From Phycisphaerae bacterium (lineage in GTDB: Bacteria; Planctomycetota; Phycisphaerae; UBA1845), in NCBI GenBank assembly GCA_024102815.1, contig JAGFJJ010000010.1:62001-126000 (forward strand): a stretch of 64,000 bases of DNA. The letters are read 5' to 3'. Position 1 is the stretch's first letter. Every line of letters begins with the position of its first letter. Positions 34,334-45,242 of this stretch are shown here, in pieces. The translations under genes were made by a program, and so were the position numbers. The notes under the pieces are model-generated. The model was not told the DNA's origin, made no database searches, and saw nothing but the letters and a program-made list of their open reading frames with translations.

Positions 34334-35138
34334 GGTCCCACTCCACCACCCGCACGCGCGGGCGCCGTTCCGGCTGCCCTCCCTTGCAACGCAACAACTC
34401 GATGCGCCATCGCGCATTCAGCACGTCCGCCTCGTCCTCCGCTGATCCGTCGCTTCGCGACTCCCAGCGCACCCACCGGCGCGTCTGCGCTGCCGAAGTC
34501 AGGTTCACCTCCCAGGGCGGGCGAACAAGCCACGCGGGCGTATCGTTCGTTCTGGCCACGAGCTGCACGCGCCGCGTGGCGGCCATGTCGAACCCGCTGC
34601 CATCGGCGATGACAACGCCCACGGCTGGGCAGCGAAGCGCCAGGTCCACGGCCCACAGGCGATCGCCGGGGCGATCGGCCGGGGCGAAGATCGAGCCTTC
34701 GAGACTTCGCCGGTCGCCGTCCGCACCGACCAGGACTTTGCCGTAGGGGAAACAGCGCCGCCCGATCCAGATCGTCCAATGCCCGCCGTCGGCGCGGGCG
34801 AGGAACCGCCTCACGCCATGGACCAGGGGCAGCAGCGGTGGTATCCAGTCGCGGTAAGCACCGCGATTGGGGGCGTCGGGGGCATCAACCGCCGATGCGG
34901 CCACGCCGAACCACTCGTGCAGACCACCTTTCGCCAGATCGTCGCCCAGCGTTGCGGCGACGCCCGTCTCTCCTCTTACGGCAAGCGGGTCGTGCCTGGG
35001 CGAAGCGGGCCGCTCCGCGGACCGGTCGGGATCGCCCAACCGGACCACCCGCCCGCCGAACCGACCCTGAAAAGCGAGAATGTCGTCCACACCGGACACC
35101 GCTGGGCCTCCGATCCTTCCGGGCCTATTGTTTGGCAT
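34239..35138 (-). CDS. imuA: ImuA/SulA-related RecA-like mutasome accessory protein
   Basis: The 299-residue protein lies directly upstream of imuB and matches the ImuA pattern: GGLHEWFGV near residue 70, WIGRRCFPYG, LWAVDLALRCPAVGVVIADGSGFDMAATRRVQL, and ARWRIELLRCKGG near the end. A Walker A lysine is not evident, as in several ImuA members that keep the RecA-like fold only. The start is ATG at 35138. It is the first gene of the three-gene SOS mutagenesis operon; an inverted repeat upstream (35213-35234) could be its operator. Assignment rests on both sequence pattern and gene order. Confidence 0.82.
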   Translation of the reverse strand: MPNNRPGRIGGPAVSGVDDILAFQGRFGGRVVRLGDPDRSAERPASPRHDPLAVRGETGVAATLGDDLAKGGLHEWFGVAASAVDAPDAPNRGAYRDWIPPLLPLVHGVRRFLARADGGHWTIWIGRRCFPYGKVLVGADGDRRSLEGSIFAPADRPGDRLWAVDLALRCPAVGVVIADGSGFDMAATRRVQLVARTNDTPAWLVRPPWEVNLTSAAQTRRWVRWESRSDGSAEDEADVLNARWRIELLRCKGGQPERRPRVRVVEWDRGQGALRVLAPLAGATGDAGTVPGARQRVQA

Positions 35139-35212
35139 ATGTTAGGTTTCTGGACGGGGGAAAGCAAGCCATTTCTTGATAGCAATATAACCTCTTATAG
35201 AACGGTAGATTG

Positions 35213-35234
35213 CGAACAGGAAACGTACGGTTCG
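35213..35234 (-). promoter_or_regulatory. Candidate operator (CGAAC-N12-GTTCG) upstream of imuA
   Basis: A 5-bp inverted repeat with 12-base spacing lies about 75 bases upstream of the imuA start and partly overlaps a weak -35-like TTTCCTG; a TATAAG follows about 17 bases on. SOS boxes in other phyla use GAAC/GTTC half-sites, though with different spacing. Assignment to LexA is a guess. Confidence 0.25.
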
Positions 35235-35381
35235 GCCAGAAATCCTTGGATAAGCAACCGCCGACCCTGGAGTGTGATGCCGGACCGATCGACCGGCATC
35301 CGACGGAAGCGCCGAACGAAACCTGCGATATGATGTGATGTCACTTGCGCAAGTGGGCGCCCGATCGCATCGGCCCGTCGC

Positions 35382-37271
35382 TCAGGAAGACGAGGCAAGA
35401 ACGGGCAGCGCCGTCGTCCGTGGGCCCGCTGAGGGCACGTTGATCTGCACCTTCGATTCCATGCCAAGCTGAACCATACCGGGAAGCGCGTGGCTCGCCG
35501 GTGTACCGTCGATGCTCAACAGCGGGACACGACTCATCGGCGGGGCAGACTTGCGCCGAATCCTCCCGAGCCGAAGCCGCAGGGCCCAGCCGATCGTCCT
35601 CTTGACGGTTTCCGCCAGACCCATCATGCCCAGCACCTGCCAGAAGGGATCCGCAGCGCGAAGCTCCGTATTGGGCCGAACGAGCGACCAAGCGAACCGT
35701 ACGGGGTTATAGAAGTAGGCATAGGCGAGCAGGATGTTGATCTGCTTGCGCCAGGGTTTGGCGTGGTTGGACGCCACGACGTGGTTTCCGCCGAGCATGT
35801 GTTCTTCGATCTGTTTGCCGCCCACGCTTTCGTAGGCCATGCCCGATGTGTAGGTCTCTGAATAGAGCTTCGAACCGGTGGCGGGAACCAGCATGAGCAC
35901 CTGCATGCTCACGGCACCGGCCTTACGGAGCAACCGCACCTGGTTGAGCAGGCCGTAAGGCTTGGGCCCGATGCTGACCAGCGGCTGCTCGTCGTGGTGC
36001 ATCATCATGGGCATGGGGTGAATGCCGTTCTTTCGCAGCAAACGGAAGGCTTCGCTGGTCTTGTCGACGCTCTGCCCCTTCTTGACCAGCGTCGCGGTCA
36101 TGTCTTCCACGCCCATCCAGAGTGAACGGAGTCCGGCCCGCTTGATCAGCGGGAGATGCTCCTGGAGTTTCAGCGTATCGTGAACCGTCGCTTCCGTGGC
36201 CCATCGAAACTGCTTGCGCGGATCGCTGTTGCTGCCCCGCACCCGCGCGAGGGTCTCGACGATTTCGAGCGTTCGCTCCTCGTGATTGAAGAAATTGTCA
36301 TCGGCTCCAAAGTACGTCTTCAAACCGAACTCGCGGTTGATCCGCGTCATTTCGTCGGCGATGCGTTCGCCGCTCTTGACGCGATACTGCCGCTGGTTGT
36401 ATGCGGGAATTGGGCAGTAGGGACACGCGAACTTGCAGCCGAACGTCAGGACCAGCGAGCCGATTGGGCTGTACCGTCTTACCTCCGTAGCAGGAAGCGC
36501 CCGCGCGGACAGCGTCATCGCTCGACTCGGCGGCTCAAGCAGTTGGTACCCCAGCACAGGGTGAGGCAGTTCATCGAGATCGCTCACCAGCCGCTGGATG
36601 CCCGTGTCCACGAGATCTTCCGCGACCCCGTCCAGGCTTGATCGAGCAAACACGAGTCCCGGAATGCTGTCGAGCAATCCTCGGTCGCGGGCGCGAAGGA
36701 ACGTGGCGCGGATCGGCTCCCCGTTCGACCGCTCGTGCAGCAGCGCTTCGAGCAGGCTCAGGAAGACGTACTCCTCGCCGGTGACGGCGACGTCGGCTCC
36801 CCAGCGATCGTTGGGATCCGTGCCAAACACGTCCCAGGGTTCGTAAATGACTTTCGGCCCGCCCACGATAACCAGCGGCCGATGTGCGGGATCGATCCGG
36901 CAGACATCCCGGATCAGCGTCTTGCACGCCGCGGTGTGAAGGGCCATGCTCGACACCATGAAGATGTCCGGCGTCCGGCCGTCGAGCTGCATCATCGAGG
37001 GACGGAACTGGCGGTTCCACTGCTGGAGGACGATCCGGGTCTTGGCGAACCCCACGTCGGCCATGGCGGAGCCGATGGCACGAACGCCCGCGGGAGCCAT
37101 GCGCAGGTCCGCGTAAATGAACGGCAACATGCGCGTGCGATGATCGAAGGCACAGGCGATGACGGTCGCGAGATCGTGCCGGGGTGCGATGCTCCGCAAC
37201 CGGCGGCGGAGTTCGACCAGTGCGCCTGGGCGCAGCAGCTCATCGCCGCGTGTACGACGTGGTAGTTCCAT
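35382..37271 (-). CDS. B12-binding-domain radical SAM protein, unknown substrate
   Basis: The 629-residue protein has an N-terminal cobalamin-binding-like region (about 30-200: MVSSMALHTAACKTLI, LVIVGGPKVIYEPWDVFG, VAVTGEEY). The radical SAM core at about 270-480 has cluster ligands in CKFACPYCPI, followed by YFGADDNFFNH and SLWMGVEDM. A C-terminal region with YFYNPVRFAWSL follows. Such proteins methylate unreactive carbons or build lipids and cofactors, but no diagnostic partner (hopanoid, bacteriochlorophyll or natural-product genes) is next to it. It is transcribed alone. The DxHxxG B12 motif is not clear in the N-terminus, so cobalamin binding itself is uncertain. Confidence 0.85.
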   Translation of the reverse strand: MELPRRTRGDELLRPGALVELRRRLRSIAPRHDLATVIACAFDHRTRMLPFIYADLRMAPAGVRAIGSAMADVGFAKTRIVLQQWNRQFRPSMMQLDGRTPDIFMVSSMALHTAACKTLIRDVCRIDPAHRPLVIVGGPKVIYEPWDVFGTDPNDRWGADVAVTGEEYVFLSLLEALLHERSNGEPIRATFLRARDRGLLDSIPGLVFARSSLDGVAEDLVDTGIQRLVSDLDELPHPVLGYQLLEPPSRAMTLSARALPATEVRRYSPIGSLVLTFGCKFACPYCPIPAYNQRQYRVKSGERIADEMTRINREFGLKTYFGADDNFFNHEERTLEIVETLARVRGSNSDPRKQFRWATEATVHDTLKLQEHLPLIKRAGLRSLWMGVEDMTATLVKKGQSVDKTSEAFRLLRKNGIHPMPMMMHHDEQPLVSIGPKPYGLLNQVRLLRKAGAVSMQVLMLVPATGSKLYSETYTSGMAYESVGGKQIEEHMLGGNHVVASNHAKPWRKQINILLAYAYFYNPVRFAWSLVRPNTELRAADPFWQVLGMMGLAETVKRTIGWALRLRLGRIRRKSAPPMSRVPLLSIDGTPASHALPGMVQLGMESKVQINVPSAGPRTTALPVLASSS

Positions 37272-37563
37272 GTGTTCAGACTGCCCCCGTTCCGTCTGAC
37301 GTTGCTTCCGACGCCATTGCGCGGTCGTTGCGGATGCGCGATCGAGTTCAGGGTGCCGCGAACTTCGCCCCGACCCGTGGCAGAGGTAAGACCTACCCTA
37401 TTGGAGAAATGCGATGCCTTCGGCAGGTGTAAGCAAGCGAACGAAACCGCCTGTCGCGCTTGCACACCCCCTGCGACGAACAGCGTTGTCTCCTCTCCCG
37501 TGCCGAGAAGGATACCCGATCAGCCGGCCCTGAAACAAGCCAGCCGGATCGGGGCGCACACCG

Positions 37564-39832
<2,269 letters not shown>

Positions 39833-40200
39833 AATCAGGTTTTATGGGAACCAGCGCGAACCGTCAACTTGAATCCGCCCGAAGCGCGGGACAACCCTCG
39901 GTCCTCGGCGTCCCGTCCGTGGTTCAAGATTGCAGAGGTGATGGCACGGACCGTGGTCCATCGCGATTCGGCCCCGGCTCGCCGGGTCGGTGACCGGTCG
40001 CGTCCTTATTCGTTTCCCCCGACTCGCCGATGTACCGCTGTCGCAGCAGTGGCCGACGCCGCTCCGCGCCCTCCGCCCGGGTTGCGTCCGCTCATCCGCC
40101 GTTGCCGTTGCGGAGACTGCTGCTCGATATTTTCGGTCCTGCGCCCCAAGTAGGTCTGCCACGCGCCGTTTCAGAAGCGCGGGCCAGGAGTAAGGTTCTG
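39833..40200. other. Intergenic region between TPP riboswitch and HDOD gene
   Basis: The 368 bases hold divergent promoters for thiC and the HDOD gene. No gene or RNA is recognised. An open frame joins the HDOD gene from 40030, but its sequence is Arg/Pro-rich with no homology pattern. Confidence 0.4.
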
Positions 40201-41124
40201 ATGAATGCCAAGGTGCTCGAAGGTCTCAAAAGGTCGGCCGCCGTCCCCTCTGTTCCGCAGGTCGTTACGCGGTTCCTGGAACTCATGCAGGATCCGAACT
40301 TCAAATATGATGATCTCGTCCGGGTGCTGTCCGCCGACGCAGGAACGGTGAGCGAGATCCTTCGCCTGGTGAACTCCGCGTTGTTCGGTGTTCGTCAGAA
40401 GATCGTCTCGCTGCGCCAGGCGCTGACGTTGCTCGGACCGAAGCGCACGCGTTCGCTTATCCTCGGCCGATTCCTCGTCGATCGCATGGCCCAGAAGCAT
40501 CTCACCCGCCTGGACATGAGCTATTTCTGGCGCCGCTCGCTGGCATCGTCGGTCGTGGCCAGCCGCATTGCCGACCGCATCCTTCCCAAGTTCCGCGAGG
40601 AAGTGTTCATCAGCGCATTGCTGGCGGATATCGGCCTGCCGATTCTCGCGGAATCCTTCCCCGAGGCGTACGAACCGATCAGCCGGGAATTCTGCCCGCG
40701 GGGTAAGACGTTCACGGCCGACCAGGAAATTGAGCTCATCGAGGTCGCCCACTCCCAGGTGTCAGCGATGATCCTGAAGTACTGGGCCCTGCCGGACATG
40801 ATCGCGGTCGCGGTGAACCTGCACCAGTCGGCCAATCCCGGCGAGGGCGACACGGCAACCATCGCGCGCATTCTCAACGCATCCGATTCGATCGCGAAAC
40901 TGCTTTGCGAGATTCCCGACACGGACTCGGTCGTGCGTACGTGCATGGAGTCGGCCCGGTTCGCCCACATCGATATGGATGTTCTTGTGGAGTTGCTCCC
41001 CTCCATCGAAGCGGACATCGAGGAACTTGCGGGCGTGCTGCGAATCGACGTCATCCCCAGCAACGTATACGCCATCATCGCGAAGACGATTCACGAGAAG
41101 ATTTCATCAGCGGCGATGGCCTGA
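40201..41124 (+). CDS. HDOD domain protein
   Basis: The 307-residue protein has an HDOD domain at about 10-215: VPQVVTRFLELMQDPNFKYDDL, LSADAGTVSEILRLVNSALFG, VSLRQALTLLGPKRTRSLIL and SALLADIGLPIL. The conserved His/Asp metal site of true HD phosphohydrolases is absent, as is normal for HDOD. Such proteins act in signalling, motility and chemotaxis control, often near flagellar genes; flagellin genes follow 650 bases downstream. The C-terminal 90 residues have no recognised domain. ATG at 40201 is preceded by AGGAG and AAGG. Confidence 0.85.
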   Translation: MNAKVLEGLKRSAAVPSVPQVVTRFLELMQDPNFKYDDLVRVLSADAGTVSEILRLVNSALFGVRQKIVSLRQALTLLGPKRTRSLILGRFLVDRMAQKHLTRLDMSYFWRRSLASSVVASRIADRILPKFREEVFISALLADIGLPILAESFPEAYEPISREFCPRGKTFTADQEIELIEVAHSQVSAMILKYWALPDMIAVAVNLHQSANPGEGDTATIARILNASDSIAKLLCEIPDTDSVVRTCMESARFAHIDMDVLVELLPSIEADIEELAGVLRIDVIPSNVYAIIAKTIHEKISSAAMA

Positions 41125-41776
41125 CCGACTGGCCACTGCGAGGAATCGAATCGAGGCCGTCGGCGCTATCTGGCGCGGACGGCCTCGTTGTTTTCCAACC
41201 CCAAAGCAGCCCGGACGGCACAGGGGCAGAGCGGACCCAGTCCCTGGGGATCAAAGTCCTGTCCTACCGGAGTCGGCTTCCTTGTTCCGAGAATTCCAAT
41301 CGACCCGGGCCGCAAGATTTTCGGGGGACTCACCTTCCAATCGCGAACGTCCCAAAAAAAGGCTCATGGCGAGCGTTCAGGCTCGTCGGGGACGTCCTGT
41401 AACAGGATCTGAAGGATGGCGGATTCGACCGCGTCCTTCAGGGTCCGCTTGTGGGGTCCGAATGTACTAAAGGCCGTTTATCGGCAGGTCGATGCTTGCT
41501 TTGTTATCCCCCCTTGATTTCACCGGGGGCGGTAAGCCGTTCGAGGCGTCATTCGCCGTCGCATGTGTATGCGGACGCCGGGCAAAGGAGTATGGGACTT
41601 GGTCGAAGCAGGACGAGGATTCGCGGCAACGACCGGTCTGCGTGGTCGAGAGGGTCACACGAACAGCCCGTCGCCGAGTAAGGATCGGCGGCAACAGTCT
41701 GCGACGCTGACTTCGTAACGGATGGCGGTTTGCTCTCCGCGGAAACGTCGCGGCGCCTTGGGAGGCACGAACCAGG
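41125..41776. other. Long leader region before the first flagellin gene
   Basis: This 652-base gap has no supported gene. It contains tandem hairpins (41395-41441). A weak sigma-28-like pair, TAAA (41468-41471) and GTCGATGC (41488-41495), has a 16-base spacer; consensus spacing is near 15, so this is a candidate only. The GGAGG ribosome site is at 41761-41765. Confidence 0.4.
41395..41441 (+). other. Tandem hairpins in the flagellin leader
   Basis: TCCTG-taa-CAGGA is followed directly by a longer hairpin in which CTGAAGGA pairs with TCCTTCAG and inner GCGG pairs with CCGC. No T-run follows, so it is not a standard terminator. It may end the HDOD transcript or act in the leader RNA. Confidence 0.5.
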
Positions 41777-43288
41777 ATGAGTCGGATCAACACCAACGTC
41801 GAATCGCTGATCGCCCGTCGCGCACTGTCCATCAACAACCAGTCGCTCAACCAGGCCCTGGGCCGGTTGAGCACCGGCCTGCGCATCAACTCGGGCAAGG
41901 ACGATCCCGCCGGTCTGATCGCCTCCGAGACCTTGCGCTCCACCATCCGGGCCATCGACCAGGCCGTGGAGAACGCCAATCGCGCCGACACGATCGTCGC
42001 CGTGGCGGAGGGCGGGCTCCAGGAAATCAGCTCCCTCTTGCTCGATCTCGAAGCCCTGGTCGACCAGAGCGCCAACGACGCCGGCCTGACCGAACAAGAG
42101 ATCACCGCCAATCAGAATCAGATCGACTCCATTCTTCAGTCCATCAACCGGTTGGCCGAGGCCACGGCCTTCGGTGATCGCAAGCTGCTTAACGGCACGT
42201 TCGACTTCACAACCTCCGGCGTGAACATCAACGAGCCGACGGGCGCAACGCTCGATCACCTCGACCGCGTGCAGATTAACTCCGCCAAGATCGCCGCAGG
42301 TGCGTTCCGCCAGGTCAGCATCAGTCGCGTTACCGCCTCGACTCGCGCTTCGATCAGCGCCGTCCTCGGGGGCGGCAACGGCTCCGGCGTACGAAACGGC
42401 ACGCTCGGCGACACGACCACCATCCAGATCCGTGGTAATTACGGCTCGGAACTGCTCAGCTTCGCGTCCGGCACGGCGGCTGCCGACATTGTCACGGCCA
42501 TCAACGACCGAACGAACCTCACCGGTGTCCGTGCATCGGCTTTTCTGGGCGCCGACGGCGCCGGCACGCCGACGATCAGCTTCTCCAGCACGGAATTCGG
42601 TTCGGACGCAAGCGTCGCCGTCACGGTCCTGGAGAACTCCGGCGCGGCCCTGGGCGACGCCATCGGCGTCAGCGACGCCAAGACCTATGGCACGGACGGG
42701 ACGTTTACCATCAACGGAAACAGCGCCATCGTGGACGGCCTGAACGCGGCGGTCCGTGCCGGCGATCTTTCGCTCGACCTGACGCTCAGCGAGGCATTCG
42801 GCGGCGGAACAAGCACCGAGACCTCGACAGCTTTCGAAATCACCGGCGGCGGTGCCACGTTCTCCATTTCGCCGACCGTGGGCCTCAGCGGACAGGAATC
42901 CGTGGGCATCGGGGAAGTTTCCACGGCCAGACTGGGCAGCGGCGAGTCCACCGTCGGCTTCCTGTCCTCGCTCGGCACCGGACAGGCCAACGACCTCAGC
43001 AGCAAGAACTTCTCGCAGGCCCAGCGTATCGTCCGCTCCGCGATCAATCAGATCGCCAGCCTCCGCGGGCGGCTCGGCGGTTTCCAGAAGGACACGATCG
43101 CCAGCACGGTCAACTCCCTGCGTGTGGCCCGTGAAAACGTCACCGCGGCCGAGAGCGCTATCCGCGACGCCGACTTCGCCGTCGAGACGTCAAACCTCAC
43201 GCGGGCACAGATCCTCGTGAATTCGTCGACGGCCGTCCTGCAACTGGCCAACGCCGCCCCGCAGAACGTCCTCGCCCTGCTCGGCTAA
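41777..43288 (+). CDS. fliC: Flagellin
   Basis: The 503-residue protein has the conserved D0/D1 flagellin ends. The N-terminus is MSRINTNVESLIARRALSIN with LSTGLRINSGKDDPAGLI. The C-terminus has NQIASLRGRLGGFQ, RVARENVTAAESAIRDADFA and a final NAAPQNVLALLG. The middle (about 195-280) has a Flagellin_IN-like element (TIQIRGNYGSELLSFASGT). It forms the filament after export and needs FliS, encoded downstream. A perfect terminator follows 33 bases after the stop, so it is its own transcription unit. It is paralogous to the next gene. Confidence 0.95.
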   Translation: MSRINTNVESLIARRALSINNQSLNQALGRLSTGLRINSGKDDPAGLIASETLRSTIRAIDQAVENANRADTIVAVAEGGLQEISSLLLDLEALVDQSANDAGLTEQEITANQNQIDSILQSINRLAEATAFGDRKLLNGTFDFTTSGVNINEPTGATLDHLDRVQINSAKIAAGAFRQVSISRVTASTRASISAVLGGGNGSGVRNGTLGDTTTIQIRGNYGSELLSFASGTAAADIVTAINDRTNLTGVRASAFLGADGAGTPTISFSSTEFGSDASVAVTVLENSGAALGDAIGVSDAKTYGTDGTFTINGNSAIVDGLNAAVRAGDLSLDLTLSEAFGGGTSTETSTAFEITGGGATFSISPTVGLSGQESVGIGEVSTARLGSGESTVGFLSSLGTGQANDLSSKNFSQAQRIVRSAINQIASLRGRLGGFQKDTIASTVNSLRVARENVTAAESAIRDADFAVETSNLTRAQILVNSSTAVLQLANAAPQNVLALLG

Positions 43289-43320
43289 TCCTGGGCAGAA
43301 TAGCACGCGAATCAGCCACG

Positions 43321-43357
43321 AACCGGCCGGGACCCCGTCCCGGCCGGTTTGTTTCTT
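43321..43357 (+). terminator. Rho-independent terminator after the first flagellin
   Basis: AACCGGCCGGGAC pairs perfectly with GTCCCGGCCGGTT around a CCC loop, followed by TGTTTCTT. Confidence 0.9.
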
Positions 43358-43517
43358 CCGGCGCCGGCCACAAGGAGCAGGATTCCGATTCCGGGGCGCC
43401 TTAAGTCAAGGTCATCTCCGAAGCGTCCGAAAATCCAATTGGTTCGCGCCGCTGGGGAATACCCCTAATGCCCCTGCACGGAAAGGGACGGACCCGCGGA
43501 CGAACGCCGACGAAATC

Positions 43518-43565
43518 AGCGATACACGGCTGTATCGCTTACGGGGCCGGATAGATCGCCGGCCC
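43518..43565 (+). promoter_or_regulatory. Two consecutive perfect hairpins just upstream of the second flagellin
   Basis: The first is AGCGATACA-CGGC-TGTATCGCT (43518-43539). The second is GGGCCGG-N8-CCGGCCC (43544-43565). They end 20 bases before the flagellin start and its AAGGA site, so they could control translation, stabilise the mRNA, or (the first) bind a dimeric regulator. Confidence 0.65.
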
Positions 43566-43585
43566 GTCACGTCAAGGACGACGTG

Positions 43586-45037
43586 ATGAGTCGAATCAAC
43601 TCCAACGTACCCGCGCTTCGCGCGATCCATCAACTGGCGCAGAACCAGGCCGATCTCAACTTGCGCCTGGAGCGCCTCAGCACCGGCCTGCGCATCAACC
43701 GCGGCCGCGATGATCCCGCCGGGCTCATCATCTCCGAGCTGCTCCGTTCCGAAATCTCCGCGACGACGCAGTCCATCGACAATTCCGCGCGGGCGAGCAA
43801 CGTGCTCTCCACCGCCGAGGCCGCGCTCGCGGAAGTCTCCGCCCTTCTGTTGGACCTGCAGGAACTTGTTGTTTCTTCTGCCAACGAAGCTGGACTGTCC
43901 CAGGCCGAGATCCGCGCCAATCAGCAGGAAATCGATGCCATCCTTGAGAGCATCGATCGAATCGGACACACCACGGAATTCGCCGGTGAGCGCCTGCTCG
44001 ATGGAAGCCGCGCGTATCAACTTTCCAGCGTTCCGCCGGCGGCCATTGCGTCACTCGCCTTGTATTCCGCACGCATTCCACATGGACAAACGCAGGACGT
44101 CACCGTCCGGGTCACGCAATCCGCCCAAACGGCTCGCCTTGCGTTTGTCGGGCAGACCGCCGGAGGAACGTCCACCCTGTCGGCCACGACGATTCAGATT
44201 CAGGGACGGTTCGGCAGCCAGCTCCTGAGTTTTGCCAGCGGGACGACGCTCGCCGAGGCCCGTGACGCCATCTCCGTCGTCGCGGCAGGCACCGGCGTTT
44301 CGGCCGTTGTTTCTGCGGTTGCCATCGGCACCGCCGCCAGCGCGCTCATCCTTACGAGCACGGAAGTGGGATCGGACGCGTTTGTTTCAGTCTCCGCCAT
44401 CGATGGCAATTTCGTTACCACCAGCAACGCCAACACGACGTCCCGCGCTGAAGGTCAGGATGCCGGCGTCCTGATCAACGGCGCTTCGGCGTCGGTTCGC
44501 GGACTGCTTGCCGAGGTTCGCTCGGGCGCGCTCGACGCCAAGATCCACCTGACCCAGACCTTCGCTCAGACGTTGTCCTCGGCCAGCTTCTCCATCGCCG
44601 GCGGCGGCAGCGTCTTTCAGCTCACGCCGGAGGTCGCCCCCAACGGTCAGCTCTTCGTCGGCCTGGATGCGATCAACACTACAACCCTGGGCAACGCAGT
44701 AACCGGCCTGCTCTACACCGTTCGCGCCGGCGGCGAGAACGACCTGGAATCCCAGAACTATGCCACGGCCCAGCGCATCGTGGACGAAGCGATCAACCAG
44801 GTCGCTTCATCGCGCGGACGAATCGGCTCCTACGTTCGCAACATTATCGATCCCAACGTGCGGGCGCAGCAGGTCGCACTGGAAAATGTGACTGCGTCGG
44901 AATCGGTCATCCGGGACGCCGACCTGGCCGAGGAAGTATCCGCCCTGACCCGCGCCCAGATTCTCGTCCAGAGCACCCAGAGCGTGCTCCAGATCGCCAA
45001 TTCCGTCCCCAATCTGGTCCTCGCCTTGCTCTCCTGA
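43586..45037 (+). CDS. Flagellin (second paralogue)
   Basis: The 483-residue protein shares the D0/D1 ends with the first flagellin (MSRINSNVPALRAIHQLAQN, LSTGLRINRGRDDPAGLI; C-terminal NQVASSRGRIGSYVRN, SVIRDADLAEEVSAL, NSVPNLVLALLS) but diverges in the middle. It also carries a central Flagellin_IN-like block (TIQIQGRFGSQLLSFASGT). GTG (43583) and ATG (43586) are adjacent; ATG fits the paralogue start and the AAGGA spacing. A minor or stage-specific filament component is plausible. Two leader hairpins set it apart in regulation. Confidence 0.93.
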   Translation: MSRINSNVPALRAIHQLAQNQADLNLRLERLSTGLRINRGRDDPAGLIISELLRSEISATTQSIDNSARASNVLSTAEAALAEVSALLLDLQELVVSSANEAGLSQAEIRANQQEIDAILESIDRIGHTTEFAGERLLDGSRAYQLSSVPPAAIASLALYSARIPHGQTQDVTVRVTQSAQTARLAFVGQTAGGTSTLSATTIQIQGRFGSQLLSFASGTTLAEARDAISVVAAGTGVSAVVSAVAIGTAASALILTSTEVGSDAFVSVSAIDGNFVTTSNANTTSRAEGQDAGVLINGASASVRGLLAEVRSGALDAKIHLTQTFAQTLSSASFSIAGGGSVFQLTPEVAPNGQLFVGLDAINTTTLGNAVTGLLYTVRAGGENDLESQNYATAQRIVDEAINQVASSRGRIGSYVRNIIDPNVRAQQVALENVTASESVIRDADLAEEVSALTRAQILVQSTQSVLQIANSVPNLVLALLS

Positions 45038-45242
45038 TAACTGATACACGCGTCATACTCGTGCCTGAGAGCGTCCTCTCGCAGCCTATTCGAATACGAG
45101 AGGCACTCCCGCACTCAATCCTGAAGGGAGTTTGCGGACCGTGCCGATAACAGACATGGGTTGCGGTGCGCGCTCGTCCGATACTCCGGGGACCCGTTTC
45201 CACGACCAGCGCTACCCACCCCCCTGAACCAAGGCAGGCGTT

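Noticed and set aside
41341-41370. Minus-strand terminator (T-run) in the flagellin leader
   Set aside because: The A-run at 41354-41360 has no stem on its 5' side in the minus direction and no minus-strand gene ends there.
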